Shown here piece after piece: positions 29,260 through 41,215 of a stretch of 64,000 nt of DNA. Each line of letters begins with the position of its first letter. The first letter of the stretch is position 1. The translations under genes and the position numbers were made by a program. Source of the DNA: Mortierella alpina. Lineage: Eukaryota > Mortierellomycota > Mortierellomycetes > Mortierellales > Mortierellaceae. Location: contig JANATF010000013.1 in NCBI GenBank assembly GCA_029449245.1, forward strand, positions 1 through 64,000. The letters run 5' to 3'. The notes below the pieces were generated by a model. It ran no database searches. It had not been told where the DNA came from and worked only from the letters and a program-made list of their open reading frames with translations.

Positions 29260-30972
29260 ATGATGATGGCCGCGTCTTCTCCTCAAGACTCGTTCGCTGC
29301 GTCGAACCAGGCCATGACCAGACCCTTCCCGCCCTCATCCACCTCCGACCCCTCGCTCGCCAACATCCATCGCCGTGCAAAGTCATACACAGACGAGTCC
29401 AACTCCATCCCCCTGACGGCCACCCGCTATGCAGCCCAGCAGCAGCAGCAGCAGCAGCACCCCTATCCTCTCCCGCCTCTTCCAAACCAACCACACCAGC
29501 AGCCAGGCACTGCAGCCAACGGCGTCAGGCTCGGACGCTCGCGCTCGCTCTTCCGCCGTCAGTCACGGCATCTGCCTGGCCACGTCTACACCCAAGGCAC
29601 CGTGCCGCCCGTCCCTCAGGTGCCCGTCCTCCAGCACTCGGGCAAGTCGGCATCGCGACTGCTGAGACTCGACGACCCCATCCTTGTTCGCATAGCTCGC
29701 AACCTTGAACTCAACGAGTTGCTCCAGTTCTCGCATCTCTCCAAGCGCTGTCGCGCCATCACTGCCAAGACCCTGACCCTCACCCTCCAGCGTACAGTCC
29801 TCAAGGCTACACTCTGTCAGGAACGCAAAGCTGTCTTCTCGCTCGAATTTATCTTTCAGCACCTCGATCCTGGCTCGCTCCAAGCCGTCTTCAGGGCTTC
29901 GCAACTCAAATCTCGACGCTATTTTGAGAACTCGGCGTTGGCGCGCCCTGTTGTCCAAGCCCTGACGCTGGTGACGCCCAATGGATCCCACCACCCCATC
30001 TTCAGACTCGCTGGATTTGACGCACCCAAGGACTACACAGAGTCCATGACCGATCGCGAGCTGGAGAGGGCCACGACTCTGCTGGCCCGCCCCTTTGAGC
30101 TTGATATCAAGGATAAGGGCTATTACAGAGTTTCTCCAACGACGTCGTGCATGGTCGATACCCCTTTCTTCCCTTCGCAGCCGTTGCTGGACCCACTGGT
30201 GCCTCTGGTCATGGACGGCGCTGTTCATGGACCGCCATCCTGGGAGATGATGTACAAGGTTGACCTCTTGCCTCCAAACTATCCGCAGCGTGTTCAGCAG
30301 CAACAGGAAAAGATTTATCAAGAGCAGGTGCGACAGGCTGCCTTGAGAGGAGAGCAGCCCCCCGCACCCCCAACGCCTGCACAAGGAGGAAATAAGGCTG
30401 CAAGCGGCGGCTTCGTGCCATTGCCTGCCATCAAGTCTGGGCCCAATCTGCGTTCCATACTGCCAGAACCTTCACCTCTTTCTGGATCCGACTCGAAAAC
30501 CAACACCAAGCTGCAGCGTAAACCGACTGTCGTCCGGCCGCCGCCCGAGGGATGGGGCCCTCTTCCACCCGTCGCACCACCACCTGCCGTGCCTGCCTCC
30601 TTGGCTTATCAGCTCGGCGCAAGAACCGTCAACACCAATGCGAATCACCCAACCTCACCAACTCTTGCAAGCGGGGCAGTACCCATGTCGCCAACAGCAT
30701 CGAGTGCGGCACCTTCCTGTCTGGAACCAGAGCTTGCGGAGGAAACAGAGCGTTTTTTGACATTGCTCTTCCTCCAATTCCCTATTCAGACTCTGTTCCC
30801 ACTCACAGCAGCCGGCGCCAAAAAAGCAGGTGGAGGTGGAATTGTCTCGGGTTGGCTGTCAAACAGCAAACTGGGACGGAGTTTGACGCTGAAAAAGAAC
30901 CAGAATCACCGCAGTGGCGAGAGTGTTGACCACGGAAGGCACAGGACGGACTATACGGTTGTGGATCAGTAA
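29260..30972 (+). CDS. F-box protein
   Basis: This is a single-exon gene of 570 residues from the ATG in CCGCCATGATG; the same frame is open upstream, but those codons lie in the CT-rich leader. The first ~125 residues are polar, with a CAG-encoded poly-Gln run (about 59-65) and RRSR-type basic stretches. A compact F-box follows at about 140-180 (LDDPILVRIARNLELNELLQFSHLSKRCR). The middle is probably a folded substrate-binding region of unknown type, and the tail is Pro-rich and basic. F-box proteins recruit substrates to SCF ubiquitin ligases. I recognise no LRR, WD40 or kelch repeats. Confidence 0.7.
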   Translation: MMMAASSPQDSFAASNQAMTRPFPPSSTSDPSLANIHRRAKSYTDESNSIPLTATRYAAQQQQQQQHPYPLPPLPNQPHQQPGTAANGVRLGRSRSLFRRQSRHLPGHVYTQGTVPPVPQVPVLQHSGKSASRLLRLDDPILVRIARNLELNELLQFSHLSKRCRAITAKTLTLTLQRTVLKATLCQERKAVFSLEFIFQHLDPGSLQAVFRASQLKSRRYFENSALARPVVQALTLVTPNGSHHPIFRLAGFDAPKDYTESMTDRELERATTLLARPFELDIKDKGYYRVSPTTSCMVDTPFFPSQPLLDPLVPLVMDGAVHGPPSWEMMYKVDLLPPNYPQRVQQQQEKIYQEQVRQAALRGEQPPAPPTPAQGGNKAASGGFVPLPAIKSGPNLRSILPEPSPLSGSDSKTNTKLQRKPTVVRPPPEGWGPLPPVAPPPAVPASLAYQLGARTVNTNANHPTSPTLASGAVPMSPTASSAAPSCLEPELAEETERFLTLLFLQFPIQTLFPLTAAGAKKAGGGGIVSGWLSNSKLGRSLTLKKNQNHRSGESVDHGRHRTDYTVVDQ

Positions 30973-31343
30973 AAAAAACCAGGCTTTGGAACCACTTGGT
31001 CTTTGATACTTTCTCTCGCCATACTCTCTCCATTTTGGTCTTATCTTTTATCCCCCTCCTTCTCATCCGTCTTTCTCGTTCCTCTAACTGCTACGTAGTC
31101 CTTATGCTAGTAAGATCATTGTCAATTCTATTCATATTCACTTCAGAGGTGTGTTTCTTTTTTCTGATTGTCCAGACGGACATTGGACAAATGCGCGTAA
31201 ATTGGATGCAATATCTTGTCCCTGTGATAAGAAATTGGCCCGAAATAGAATTACCCTGAAGACGACAGCGGTTGAATTTTGAGCAGGAGCAAACAGACAG
31301 AGGATTGGAGCATGGGTCAGGCACTACAAGTGTCTTCTTTACT
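30973..31343. other. Convergent 3' spacer
   Basis: T-rich sequence between two convergent stop codons. Nothing else was seen. Confidence 0.6.
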
Positions 31344-32666
31344 TTAAAAGGTGTCGCCATACTGGTTCTTTTTTATCGACGGACGTGATTCCAGATCCTC
31401 CCTCGTCCTGGCAAAATCACTAGGTCCATCCGGGGCTCCGCTCGCGCTGACAAAGCTATCACCATCGCTGTGGCGCACTCGGTCCCAGCCCGAGAGCTCA
31501 GGCTTCTGACCTGCAGCCCTTCTTGAAAACGATCCAGAGTGCGAATCCTCGTCCTCCACAATATCGTCACTGTCCTGATCCCTGTCTGCCGTGCCTCTGG
31601 AGCGCTGGCGACCATCTCGGATGTCGTTCCAAGTGGACTTTGGCATGTTTTGCTGGCGAATTTGCGACCACCCCGGTGAGCTGGTTCGCAATTCCTTTGC
31701 TCGCTGCTCTGCTTGCGCCCATGCTATACAGTGTATGTGTTGCAAGCAACGGTCAGTACAAGCGCTGACCTGAACCTATACATTTGGCATGACGTAGCAC
31801 AATGGCCGCATCTTGATCCTACCACTATTCTGATCTTGACGACTAGATCCATTAGGATCGTTGCCTCCATGGTAACCATCGCCGTCTTTAAAGCCCTGGA
31901 AGGAGTGACCTGGCTGTTCTACTACGTCATCCGCCATGAGCTCTGATCCACGTTGCTGAACCGGGAATCGTGGGTGTCCTGCCGAAGGAAGCGTTGCCGC
32001 ATGGTGGTGTTGAGGAGGTCGTCCCTCTGCAGCAGTCTCGCTCCTAGGGTACGTTCATTTGGTTTGGAGCAAGAGAAGGAGTCAGGCTCAAAGCTTTGTG
32101 TACATGTTATCCAGACATCTGACAGATGCATCACGTACCGAACATCCTGCACGATGTTGAGAACGCGCTGGAAATTTGGGATGGACTGGATGGTCTTGAC
32201 ACTAGACATCGCGCCCAGCAGCAGGCCTAGCTGTGATCCAATAAGAAATCCTCCTGTTGCAATGGCCATTCCCTGCAAGCTTTTGAAGTTCTTTGCTCTA
32301 GCTGGTAGGATCGTGCGAGACCAAAGCAAACGGTTTGGCTATACAGGTGAATCGTCTGCGCTAATAGCAAAAAAAAAGGCTCAAAACGTGTGTGCTCAGA
32401 TCGCCTTACCGAGCATGAGGCCTGCCAGACCCCCAGCGACGGAGCCTCCTGTAGCTATTGACATATAGTCACAGACATGGAGTAAGTGCGGCTGCTCCTT
32501 TTTGAACATTTCTACACGGTATGAGCTAACAGAATCGTGCTGGGCGCAAATGCGTACCGTAATTTGAAAGCTGGTCCTTGGCCTTCTTGACCACCCTGAT
32601 CTCCTCCTCTGTAAAGTTCTCCTTCTTCATCCTCTCGGATATCCTTGCGTATATATCGGTCGACAT
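31344..32666 (-). CDS. Unrecognised two-hairpin membrane-type protein
   Basis: Minus-strand exons are 32666-32558, 32511-32410, 32301-32139, 32043-31823 and 31723-31344, giving 324 residues with consistent phase. The N-terminus (MSTDIYARISERMKKENFTE) is a charged helix. Residues about 48-70 (SIATGGSVAGGLAGLML) and about 82-105 (IATGGFLIGSQLGLLLGA) are Gly-rich and hydrophobic, like paired helices of small mitochondrial or ER proteins. Next comes QSIPNFQRVLNIVQDV, then a polar, probably disordered tail. The third exon acceptor (CTACCAG, 32302) was chosen because the nearer TATAG acceptor breaks the frame. I do not recognise the family. It is divergent from trimethyllysine dioxygenase, 323 bp away. 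Confidence 0.65.
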
Positions 32667-32989
32667 GGCGGTGCTGTGTTCCTCAAGTTGGGCGGGGGAT
32701 TGATGGAATGGAAGAAGCGGAAGAGCAAGGGAAGCCCTATGCACTACAGTAGCGGAAACGGGTCCTGATTCGCTATGCACACCCGATTTATTCCTGCACG
32801 AACCCTTCCTGGGCTGCACAAGAACAGCTAACGCGCCCAAGAGGAGAGACACCCTGCCGTCCGCCCTTCGACCCGCATTCGATTCTCTTGTTCTCTCTCG
32901 CTCGTTCGTTCTCGTCCTTGGATCATCCTGCACAGTGAACAGGCGCCTCGACATTCCACCTCCAATCTCTCTCTCAGTTCTGCAGCCTC
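32667..32989. other. Divergent promoter region
   Basis: 323 bp between the start codons of the membrane-type protein (-) and trimethyllysine dioxygenase (+). Weakly CT-rich near the + start; no motif recognised. Confidence 0.55.
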
Positions 32990-35466
32990 ATGAGCCATTC
33001 ACTTTCAGCAGCCTTGCGCTCCCTAGCCTCGCCAGCCAAGGCAGCCGCCCAACGGTAAGCTGCTGCCCATGCCGCGTGCTGCGTTGTTCTTTGTCGCACG
33101 CTCTTGCTGATTTGCGTCCCACGAGCGCTGCGCCGTAGACTCGCTCTCTTTCTGTTCAGTGTTGTTACGCGCTCTTCGGCTCATCCTCCCCACTGCCGTC
33201 TTGACCTAAATGTCTTTTTTGCCTAGTCTGCCCCATGTGCAAAAGTCTTCCATTGCAACGACTTCACCGTCATTGACTAGGGCGCGAATTGGATCCTCCA
33301 CTCTTCAAAATCGGTCCGGTGCAGCGTTCTTCCAGCCGAGTTGCTTCGCTTCCACTTCTTTGGGCAAGCGGTCCTTCTCTACAGTACGTCGGCTTGTCAG
33401 GAAAACACTTGAGAGAAGGAGTGGCCCAAGTTGGATCTAAAATGATCTCCATCTCTCTGCCTTTCTGTGCACGTAGGGGTCCAACGGGAGTGGGAACACG
33501 CTCCTGAACAAGGACGACCAGAGCAGTGTTGCCATTGTCGATAGTAAGGTGCATCTCCGATGGATCGGCGGAACCACGAGTCGTTTGTAAGTCCACGGCT
33601 GGGCTTCGTAGGTATCGAATTTTAATCAGATCGATGTACAAACCCTCACCCGTTATGTGTCTGTGCTTTTGATCTAGCCATTCATTCTGGCTCAGGGACC
33701 ACTGCCATTGTCCCAAGTGCTACCATTCTATCACCAAGCAGCGCCTCGTCAACACTTTCAACGTAAACAGTCGACTTGGGATGCGTGAAGACGCTTGGGT
33801 TTGGCCATTGTGGTGGGCTGACTGTTAAAGTGAACCAACGAGCTGACTGCCCGCATATTGCCTTTCCCAGATCCCACGCGATGTCACACCAAAGTCCGTC
33901 ACGCCGACCGCCACTGGCATCGAGGTGATCTGTAAGGCTCATGGGAGGAGGAAATATTGTTGCTGTATTCATTGCGAAATGAGCGCTCAGCTTTGTCTTT
34001 TTGTATCTAGGGAGCAACGATGATCACAAGAGCCACTACAACTACTCGTGGTTGAACAAGCATTCGTATGACCCAAAGATCCATGATCCATTCAAACCCG
34101 AAGGGGAAGCGTACGTTTTTGTTTGACAAAAGTTATAGGTTTTCTCCCAGTTCTGTTCATGGCTCTCTGACAAGATTCCCTCCTGTGTTCGATATTAGTA
34201 AAATCACTTGGGACAACTCAATCGTCTCTCACCTGCCAGAGGTGGCCTACAAGGACGTGATGAACTCTGATCAGGGACTCGCTGCATGGCTCAACAACAT
34301 TGTAGGATATGAAAGATCGGATCAGCGCCTCATTGGGTCAATGGCCTATTGCCCCTGATCATTTTTTTTTGAAAGGAGCGTCGCTCATGACTGACAACTT
34401 CTCTACTCTACTCCCTTCCCCTTCACCGGTCTTTCTTCCGGATAGCACATCTATGGATTCTCGTATGTAAGTGGCGTGCCCGTGTCGACAGAGGCGACAG
34501 AGGAGCTTGCCAGGCGCATTGCTTTCATTCGGGAGTCACATTATGGTGAGTACGACCACTCTTTTCCTTAGTTCTGGCGCATGCTAGCGTTCCTGGGAAT
34601 GTTTTCCTATTGTGTCTCGTAGAGCTGTCCAAGAATGGATTTGCCGAATATGACATTGGGCGCTGACTCGTGCTAAAACCAAAACTAAACAAAAAAAACC
34701 ACTGCGCTTTCTTAGGTGGATTCTGGGACTTTACCTCAGACCTTGGACATGGAGACACTGCCTACACGGACATTGCACTCGGTGTTCACACGGATACAAC
34801 ATACTTCACTGATCCTGTCGGGTAGGCTACATCTCACGAGAACCAAGTGACTCTTGGACGCGCTACTCTGGAGTGCTGACCCTGTGCTCATACATATTCA
34901 TTCCCTCCTTACGTCCCCTATGCATCCGTAATCGTAGCCTACAAATGTTCCACCTTCTGCACCATGACGGTGAGGGTGGACACAATTTACTCGTGGATGG
35001 ATTCCACTGTGCCAAGGTTCTCAAGGAAAAGCACCCTCAATCGTACAAGACCCTTTCGGAGCTCAGGATCCCCGCCCATAGCGCAGGAGATGCAGCCACG
35101 CACATTGTACCAACACCTCGACGCAACCCTATTTTGAATCACGACCCAGTGACGCAGGAGCTTTACCAGATTCGGTTCAACAATGATGACCGTTCGACTA
35201 TGGACCACTTGAGCGCCGACCAGGTTGAGAAGTTTTATGAAGCCTTGTTTGATTGGAACAACATTTTGACGGATGACAAGCACCTACTGACTACCAAATT
35301 TCAGCCAGGAAGGGTCCTGATCTTTGACAATTGGAGGTGTCTCCATGGACGATCGGCCTTCACTGGTAAGCGCAGGATGTGTGGAGCCTACACCAACTGG
35401 GATGACTACCGCTCGCGCTGGAGAACCCTCAACACTCCGAGCGAGCAATTGGCAGAGAATCTGTAA
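32990..35466 (+). CDS. Trimethyllysine dioxygenase, mitochondrial
   Basis: This Fe(II)/2-oxoglutarate oxygenase hydroxylates N6-trimethyllysine, the first step of carnitine synthesis. Ten exons are proposed: 32990-33054, 33227-33383, 33477-33586, 33678-33762, 33871-33931, 34011-34110, 34199-34301, 34446-34545, 34716-34821 and 34938-35466. All are GT-AG and in phase, giving 471 residues. The N-terminal ~70 are Ser/Ala/Arg-rich with RSFSTV, a likely presequence. The zinc-binding N-domain is seen as FWLRDHCHCPKCYH. The catalytic domain has GFWDFTSDLGHGDTAYTD, then HTDTTYF (iron ligands His285 and Asp287) and a distal ligand His432 in CLHGR. GDTAY and the order of motifs favour TMLH over gamma-butyrobetaine dioxygenase. 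Confidence 0.9.
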
Positions 35467-35522
35467 GGCAAATCCATAGACATTACAATTTAATAGAGTA
35501 TTTAAAGTATTAGGTATAGCGA

Positions 35523-37820
35523 CTATACGAGAGCGACTTTGGCAGCAGCCATGCCCTGCTCTTCCAGAACCTCTTCCTTGTCTCCAAAGGATTCTGAAAT
35601 CTCCTGCTTCTGATGTGACTCCTCCAACTCCTGCTTTTCAACGTGGGTTACAGCGGGTGTCAATGGAACGCCCGTTTCTGTGTTAACATCGTCGTCCTTG
35701 CTGGAAGCAACTCCACCTTCCTCCAGTGACACAGCCTTGGTCTCGTGCGCGGGCTTGGCATGAGGCAGGAAAAGGATGGTCAGAACAAAGCCCAGAAGGG
35801 CAAAGGCCATGTCACCTAAAAGCGCGTACTTGTATCCGTGCATGCGTTCCGATCCTGTGATGTTGGGGTCGTGACCATTGAGTTTTCCAGAAACAACTGT
35901 CAAAATGGCAAGGCCAAAGGGACCTCCAATCTAGACAGCAGAATATATTTTTTTCATGCAAGTATTCGTTAGAACGCTTTCAAGTATATCTGCTGCAATA
36001 TTGTTGTCCATGTATCCGACAAGTATGAACTTGCTGTAATATCGCTGTAGATATACCATCCAGATACTCCACCCAGATATTCCACATACCTGAAGACCAA
36101 TGTTGTAAATGGCTCCTACGACACCTTGATCGTCATCCGCTGCGTCTCTGAGAGCCGTGATTTGTGCGGGCAGCATGACCAAGCCCAGCCCAAAGACGTT
36201 GACAATCAAAGAGATGAAGGGCATGACCCAGTAGGAGCTGGTCGAGGTAACGAAAGCAAAGATGGCGGCCGAGGCGGCAATGAGCAAAAAGCCCACTGCA
36301 ATAAACGGCTTAAGCGGCAATCTGGGCAGGTATTTGCCAAGTGCCGAGTACACAACGATCGCAGTCAAACCGTGGACCAAAAATGAGAGCGATGTCCGCA
36401 GAATGGAGTAGCCAAGGACCTCCTGGAAGATCAGAGTGGTATAATACAAGTAGCCTTGGAACGCAGCCTGCATGATAAAGATCAGGATGAAGCTGACGGT
36501 GAAGGCGCGGTGCTTCCAGATATGGAAGGGCATGATCGGGTAGGAGATGCGCTTCTCAATCACGACGAATCCAGCAAGGAGAGCAAGACCAACAAAAAGC
36601 ACAGGCAAAGTCTTGACGCTCGCCCAGCCGGTTTCAACACCCGAGGAGATGTAGTAGATGACACAGACAATTCCTCCTGTCGCCGTGAAGGAGCCACCCA
36701 CATCCACTTTAGGATCCACTCCGTGAAGGCCAGGGACCTGTGGAATGGCAAAGACACCCAGAATGAACAGAATCGCACTCAAGATGGCTGAGAGAAAGAA
36801 GATCCACTGCCAGCCGATGGTTGAGGTTAAAGCTCCAGAAAGCAACAATCCTGTTACTGCGCCCATGGCTATCCGTTGCATCGCAAGAAGAAAAACTCTG
36901 AATGAGTCGCCGAGACTAACGTTGACAAGATCCACAAGATGTCGAGTTTAACCTGGACATGAACTCTACTCGACAGAAAACCTCAATTACCTCCAATGGC
37001 GCCAAACACAGACAGCGCACGGGTCCTGGCCTTTCCAGCAGGGTACTTGATCGCGATCAAGGCGAGAGCTGTAGGAATTTGAGCTGCAGCGCCCATGCCC
37101 TGAAGGGCTCTGGAGATGCAGAGCATCACAGGAGACTTTGAGAATCCGTTGATGAGAGACCACAGGCCAAACCAGAACAATCCCGACAGGAACACTCGCC
37201 GATGACCAAACAGATCACCCATGCGTCCGGCGATCAGCAGCAGGCCTCCGAATGAAAGAGCATAGGAACTGATGAGCCATTGCTGTTGAGAGACCTCAAA
37301 GTTGAGCTCTGGATGCAAAGGACGGAGTGGCAAGGAGGAAAGAAGTGGCGCAGCGTTAACAACGTGGATCGACACTTTTTTCAGAGCCAATAATTTAAAG
37401 CCTTGCGTGGGGGAAGGGGGAGGAATGCAGTCTGGTATATCCGAGGCCCTGTGTGCAACGAACCTTTTGCGATGGGTAGCATAGCGACCGTCATACTAGC
37501 GCCGTTGACTAGCACGAAAATGGGAGTGAAGGACATTTGCCTGTCAGTGAACCAGCAACCAGGACAATCGACGATGATTCATTTCTGCTGCTAGATTCGG
37601 TTCTCTTACCAATATCCAGAAACTGGGCCATGGAGACAATATAGAGCATCAGAGGTTCAGCCCTGTAGCACATCCGTTCAAATGCTGTCATGTTGGCGGG
37701 ATCAGCGGGCGGAGAGGGTATTGAGGGTGCATCGGCCTTTTTCTCCAGGGCTGGGTCGGGATGAGCGATAGAGACCATGGTGTCGTTTGGGTTGGATAAG
37801 ACAGGGTTGTTGGCTGTCAT
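35523..37820 (-). CDS. MFS multidrug-type transporter, 14-TM (DHA2) class
   Basis: Minus-strand exons are 37820-37610, 37508-37464, 37308-36991, 36868-36090 and 35930-35523, giving 586 residues. Helix 1 carries LDIVNGASMTVA across the first splice site. LNFEVSQQQWLISSYALSFGG begins helix 2, GRMGDLFGHRRVF is the MFS loop 2-3 signature, and RALQGMGAAAQIPTALALI is helix 4. Helix 5 resembles antiporter motif C (TGLLLSGALTSTIGW). Family members are plasma-membrane drug/H+ antiporters; the substrate here is unknown. The C-terminal ~70 residues are acidic and cytosolic, rich in E, K and S. Exon 2 is only 45 nt, but its frame and motif are convincing. Confidence 0.85.
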
Positions 37821-39776
37821 CCTGTGGAACAATGACAGAGGGACGGGAACAAGGACGATGGAGAAGGAGAGCGAGCACAACGACAATCTTGCTCAGGCGG
37901 TCCCACGAGGCGTCAAGAGGAAAGAGAGAGAGATAGAGAGTGGAGGTGAAGGAAAAGAAGAGAAGAGAGACAAAAACCGAGTGGAGCAGAGTGGGTCGAG
38001 AAGAAATAGTCAAGGTGCCGGGCAAAATTCGACAACAGAGGGAGCCAAAAGTAGCCGGACGGACGTTGAACCTAAACCTAAACGATGTCTGACTCAGAAG
38101 CGCTGGGAAGAAGGGTTTGTCAGACGGAGAATTGGAGAAGAACCACAGCAAGCCAAAAGCCAAGAGATGAATCCGAGGCGAGACGCAGCTGCATGGCATG
38201 TATTCAGTGCAGAGGGCGTGTAGGTGTGCTAACGTAGAAGCAGATACGCTGCCTAGAATGCGCAGAGGAGAGACATACAAACTGGGCGTAAAGCGATGCT
38301 AGAAGACACGCGGCCCTAGCGGCAAGCACCTGCGCTTTTATGGTGTGCTTTTCCTCCTTTCTCAGTCGTTCTCTGCTGTACTGCTCAGCACATGGGTGGT
38401 ATGGCTTGGGCAACATGCGGCTTTATACCTTTGTAATCTACCTGACCGAGACAACTCTATTTCGCATTTCTCATCCCCGAACCGCCAACCAGCACTGGGC
38501 TGTTGGGCGGAGGATCGGAGTGATTCACATTGTCAGCCGCTCTTTTTTTGGTGGCTCGCTGTCCTCAGGGCTTGTCAAGTTGTCATACAGGTTCCACACT
38601 CGGTCTCCATCGCCCAGCCTAAACAGCTGTCGAGTAATGCGCTGCAGATAAAGATGCTTTCTGATCTCGCGGCTGTAAAAGCCATTCGTTGCGGCGCTTG
38701 TGCATCCATCGGGGCGCATCTTTATTGCAAGCACGTTATGCAATATAAGCTAGAGCGTAATAAAAAGTGGGTCCGATCCAAACGCCCAATCTTCCCCGCA
38801 AATGTGTTGACCACTTTTGGACCCAAACCACACCTTGCACTAGCCTACGCGAAACTATACTCGGCCCATCAAAGATGCTTTGCTTGATCTCCTGTTGACC
38901 TTTACAGACACTAGCAGGCTTGTAGTGGAATCGTCTGCCGTATGCTTTTGCAGCATGCATACACACCAAACTCTTCACGTCTAAGATAGCAGCGCGACTT
39001 GATCAAGCGTATCATCAAGTTTAATCCATTGCACCAGCAGATCGTACTTCGTGTTCACAGCATCCAAGACAGCATGGAAGCCAATGCTATATCTAAAGGT
39101 CCAGCGAAACTGAGGAGCTGCTGATCGATTGCTGAAAGCACTGGGTTCTTGCGCCTTGAGACAGCACTGTGGGGTGACCTTAGTCTCCTCAAACTATAAG
39201 AGTGCGTTTTCAGTAAAAGCTCGTCAGGGAACCACCATGAGCCTCCACTGAGACTCCACCGAATCTCGGCTCCTCTGCTTCTGCGTGATTGCCATCGAGT
39301 CGGTGCTTGATGTAGTACGGACCCCTGTGAAATATCCAATTGCTGTGAGAAGCTTGATATCCGTCAAGGCCGATGTATTTCTGGGTTGCATAAGGGGCCC
39401 CACCCCGACCTATATGTGTTTCCCTGTCGCTGTTCGGTTGAAACTCCTCTTTCAAATCTTTGACTTGGTACAGGCGACTGAAAAATCTTGACCTTGTGGG
39501 GCGGGGGGAAGCAAGGACATCCACCATGACCACGCATGCATCCATCGATCGATCCTATGCCTTGAAGGACAAAACCCATCATCCCATGGACCTGATCTCG
39601 ACCATCGACAACCACAGTGATCTCACGATGCTAGATGGCATATCGCACGAGCTGGAGGGCATATTTTAGATCTCTGCAGGATTACAGCACATGGTGCCAG
39701 GATGAATTAGATTGTCTGCGAATCTTTGCTCACCACTCTTATTGGACTTTTGATTTGACCATAGGCATTATTCATC
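37821..39776. other. 2-kb region without an assigned gene
   Basis: The MFS-proximal part (37860-38010) is a GA-rich leader complement. Between 38340 and 39670 both strands carry overlapping ORFs: plus 38345-38887 (180 codons), minus 39210-39545 (111 codons, with PYATQKYIGLDGYQASHSN) and minus 38525-38743. They match nothing I know, and no ATG-to-stop splice model was satisfactory. A degraded or fast-evolving minus-strand gene is possible. Confidence 0.5.
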
Positions 39777-40936
39777 ATGTCCTCCGACTCGAAGAGTGTT
39801 CAGTGCTACGGCCGCAAGGCAAGTCTCTCTCTGCCCCTGGACGGCGTATCAAAACAAGGATGCAAGGACAGCAACACAGAGGAGGAAAAAGGCAGCTTGT
39901 CATCAGGAACCGAGGAAGGGCTATTAATATGCTGGAAGCTCAAAAGGATCGATTGAACAGGACAACAGGTTGCGACGGACGCTAATCAAAAGGGAATACA
40001 TTGAGCAACCCATGCCGAAACTATGATTCTGCAGCAAAGCTGACAACTCGCTTGATCTCGAGAGCCGCATCGACCTCTGCCTGAAGGCAAAGTGAAGGGA
40101 AATAATCCGTGCACTGCCTCGTGAAGACAACTCGAGGGCTGACAACTTCATGCGTAGTTGGTTCAGTAATCAGCAATCAGCAATCAGCCATCAGTAATCG
40201 GCCATCAGTAATCAACTGAACAGGAATGGACTGAGAGGATGTAGGCACAACGAGACTTTGCACAGGAATTCATACGATCGGTCTCGTTCGCATGGACAGG
40301 AGCGGAAGCCATCATCCACCACAATCGAGTTCATGTGGAAAGGAAGTCCAGGAACAGCAGAGAAAGACCAACACTCTAACCGGACACGCCCTATTCTTGC
40401 GACCTTCAAAATATTAGAAAACCGCCACTGCTGTTGCCCACTGCAAGGCCGGCAAGGGTCTTATCCGCTTGAACGGATCCCCCATTGAGCTGGTTGAGCC
40501 CGAGATCTTGAAGTTCAAGGTCTACGAGCCCATCCTCCGTGTCGGCTCTGACAAGTTCGCCAACGTCGACATCCGCATTCGCGTCAAGGGTGGTGGACAC
40601 ACCTCCCAGATCTACGCTATCCGTCAGGCTCTTGCCAAGTCGATCGTTGCTTACTACCAGAAGTACGTCGATGAGGCTTCCAAGAACGAGCTCAAGCAGA
40701 TCTTCCTCCAGTACGACCGCACCCTCCTGGTTGCCGATCCCCGTCGCTGCGAGCCCAAGAAGTTTGGTGGTGCTGGTGCCCGTGCCAGGTATGGTTTTTC
40801 TGCCCTGCACCGTGTTTCGCGTGTCTTGCTGTCAATGGCACTCGCTTGGCCATCATTTGTCCATAACTTTACCTGACGTAAATATCTCTTTTTCTTGACA
40901 CCTCTGTCTCTTAGATACCAGAAGTCTTACCGTTAA
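39777..40936 (+). CDS. RPS16: 40S ribosomal protein uS9 (RPS16)
   Basis: This small-subunit protein has a C-terminal tail that reaches the decoding site. Exons are 39777-39818, 40418-40788 and 40915-40936, giving 144 residues (human protein 146). The joined sequence runs [22 protein letters not shown], then [53 protein letters not shown] and the invariant C-terminus ARARYQKSYR. Intron 1 (599 nt) starts AAG|GCAAGT, a consensus GC donor, and ends ATATTAG. Any GT choice breaks the conserved GRKKTATA. A 7-bp repeat lies in this intron. AATAAA at 41022-41027 is a candidate poly(A) signal. Confidence 0.96.
40164..40212. repeat. 7-bp repeat in RPS16 intron 1
   Basis: Seven heptamers (CAGTAAT, CAGCAAT, CAGCAAT, CAGCCAT, CAGTAAT, CGGCCAT, CAGTAAT) run in tandem without gaps. 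Confidence 0.85.
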
Positions 40937-41021
40937 ATGTCGATGGACTGGCGGGATGTTCGATCTCTTTACGAACTGTTCAATTGGGAGTGGTCTTTGG
41001 ACGACTGTTCAAACTCTTCTG

Positions 41022-41027
41022 AATAAA
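41022..41027 (+). terminator. Candidate poly(A) signal of RPS16
   Basis: AATAAA lies 86 nt after the RPS16 stop codon, a typical position for cleavage and polyadenylation. Confidence 0.5.
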
Positions 41028-41215
41028 AATCACTTCCGTATCTGTATGCGCTGACTTATGGTTTTTTGATAAGTTCGTTGTTGCCACCTTCTCAGATTCG
41101 ACTTGTCCAAAGTCCTCAACTCTAGCAATCGCCTAGAAAGGTGTCAGGACTTGCACGATGTGACGACAACTTGCGACACAAGGACCTACAGCTTCTGCAG
41201 ACGATCTTTTTTTTT

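Noticed and set aside
32140-32345. Acceptor TATAG at about 32341 for exon 3 of the membrane-type protein
   Set aside because: It gives a premature stop after exon 2. The CTACCAG acceptor keeps phase and continues into the conserved-looking hydrophobic segment.
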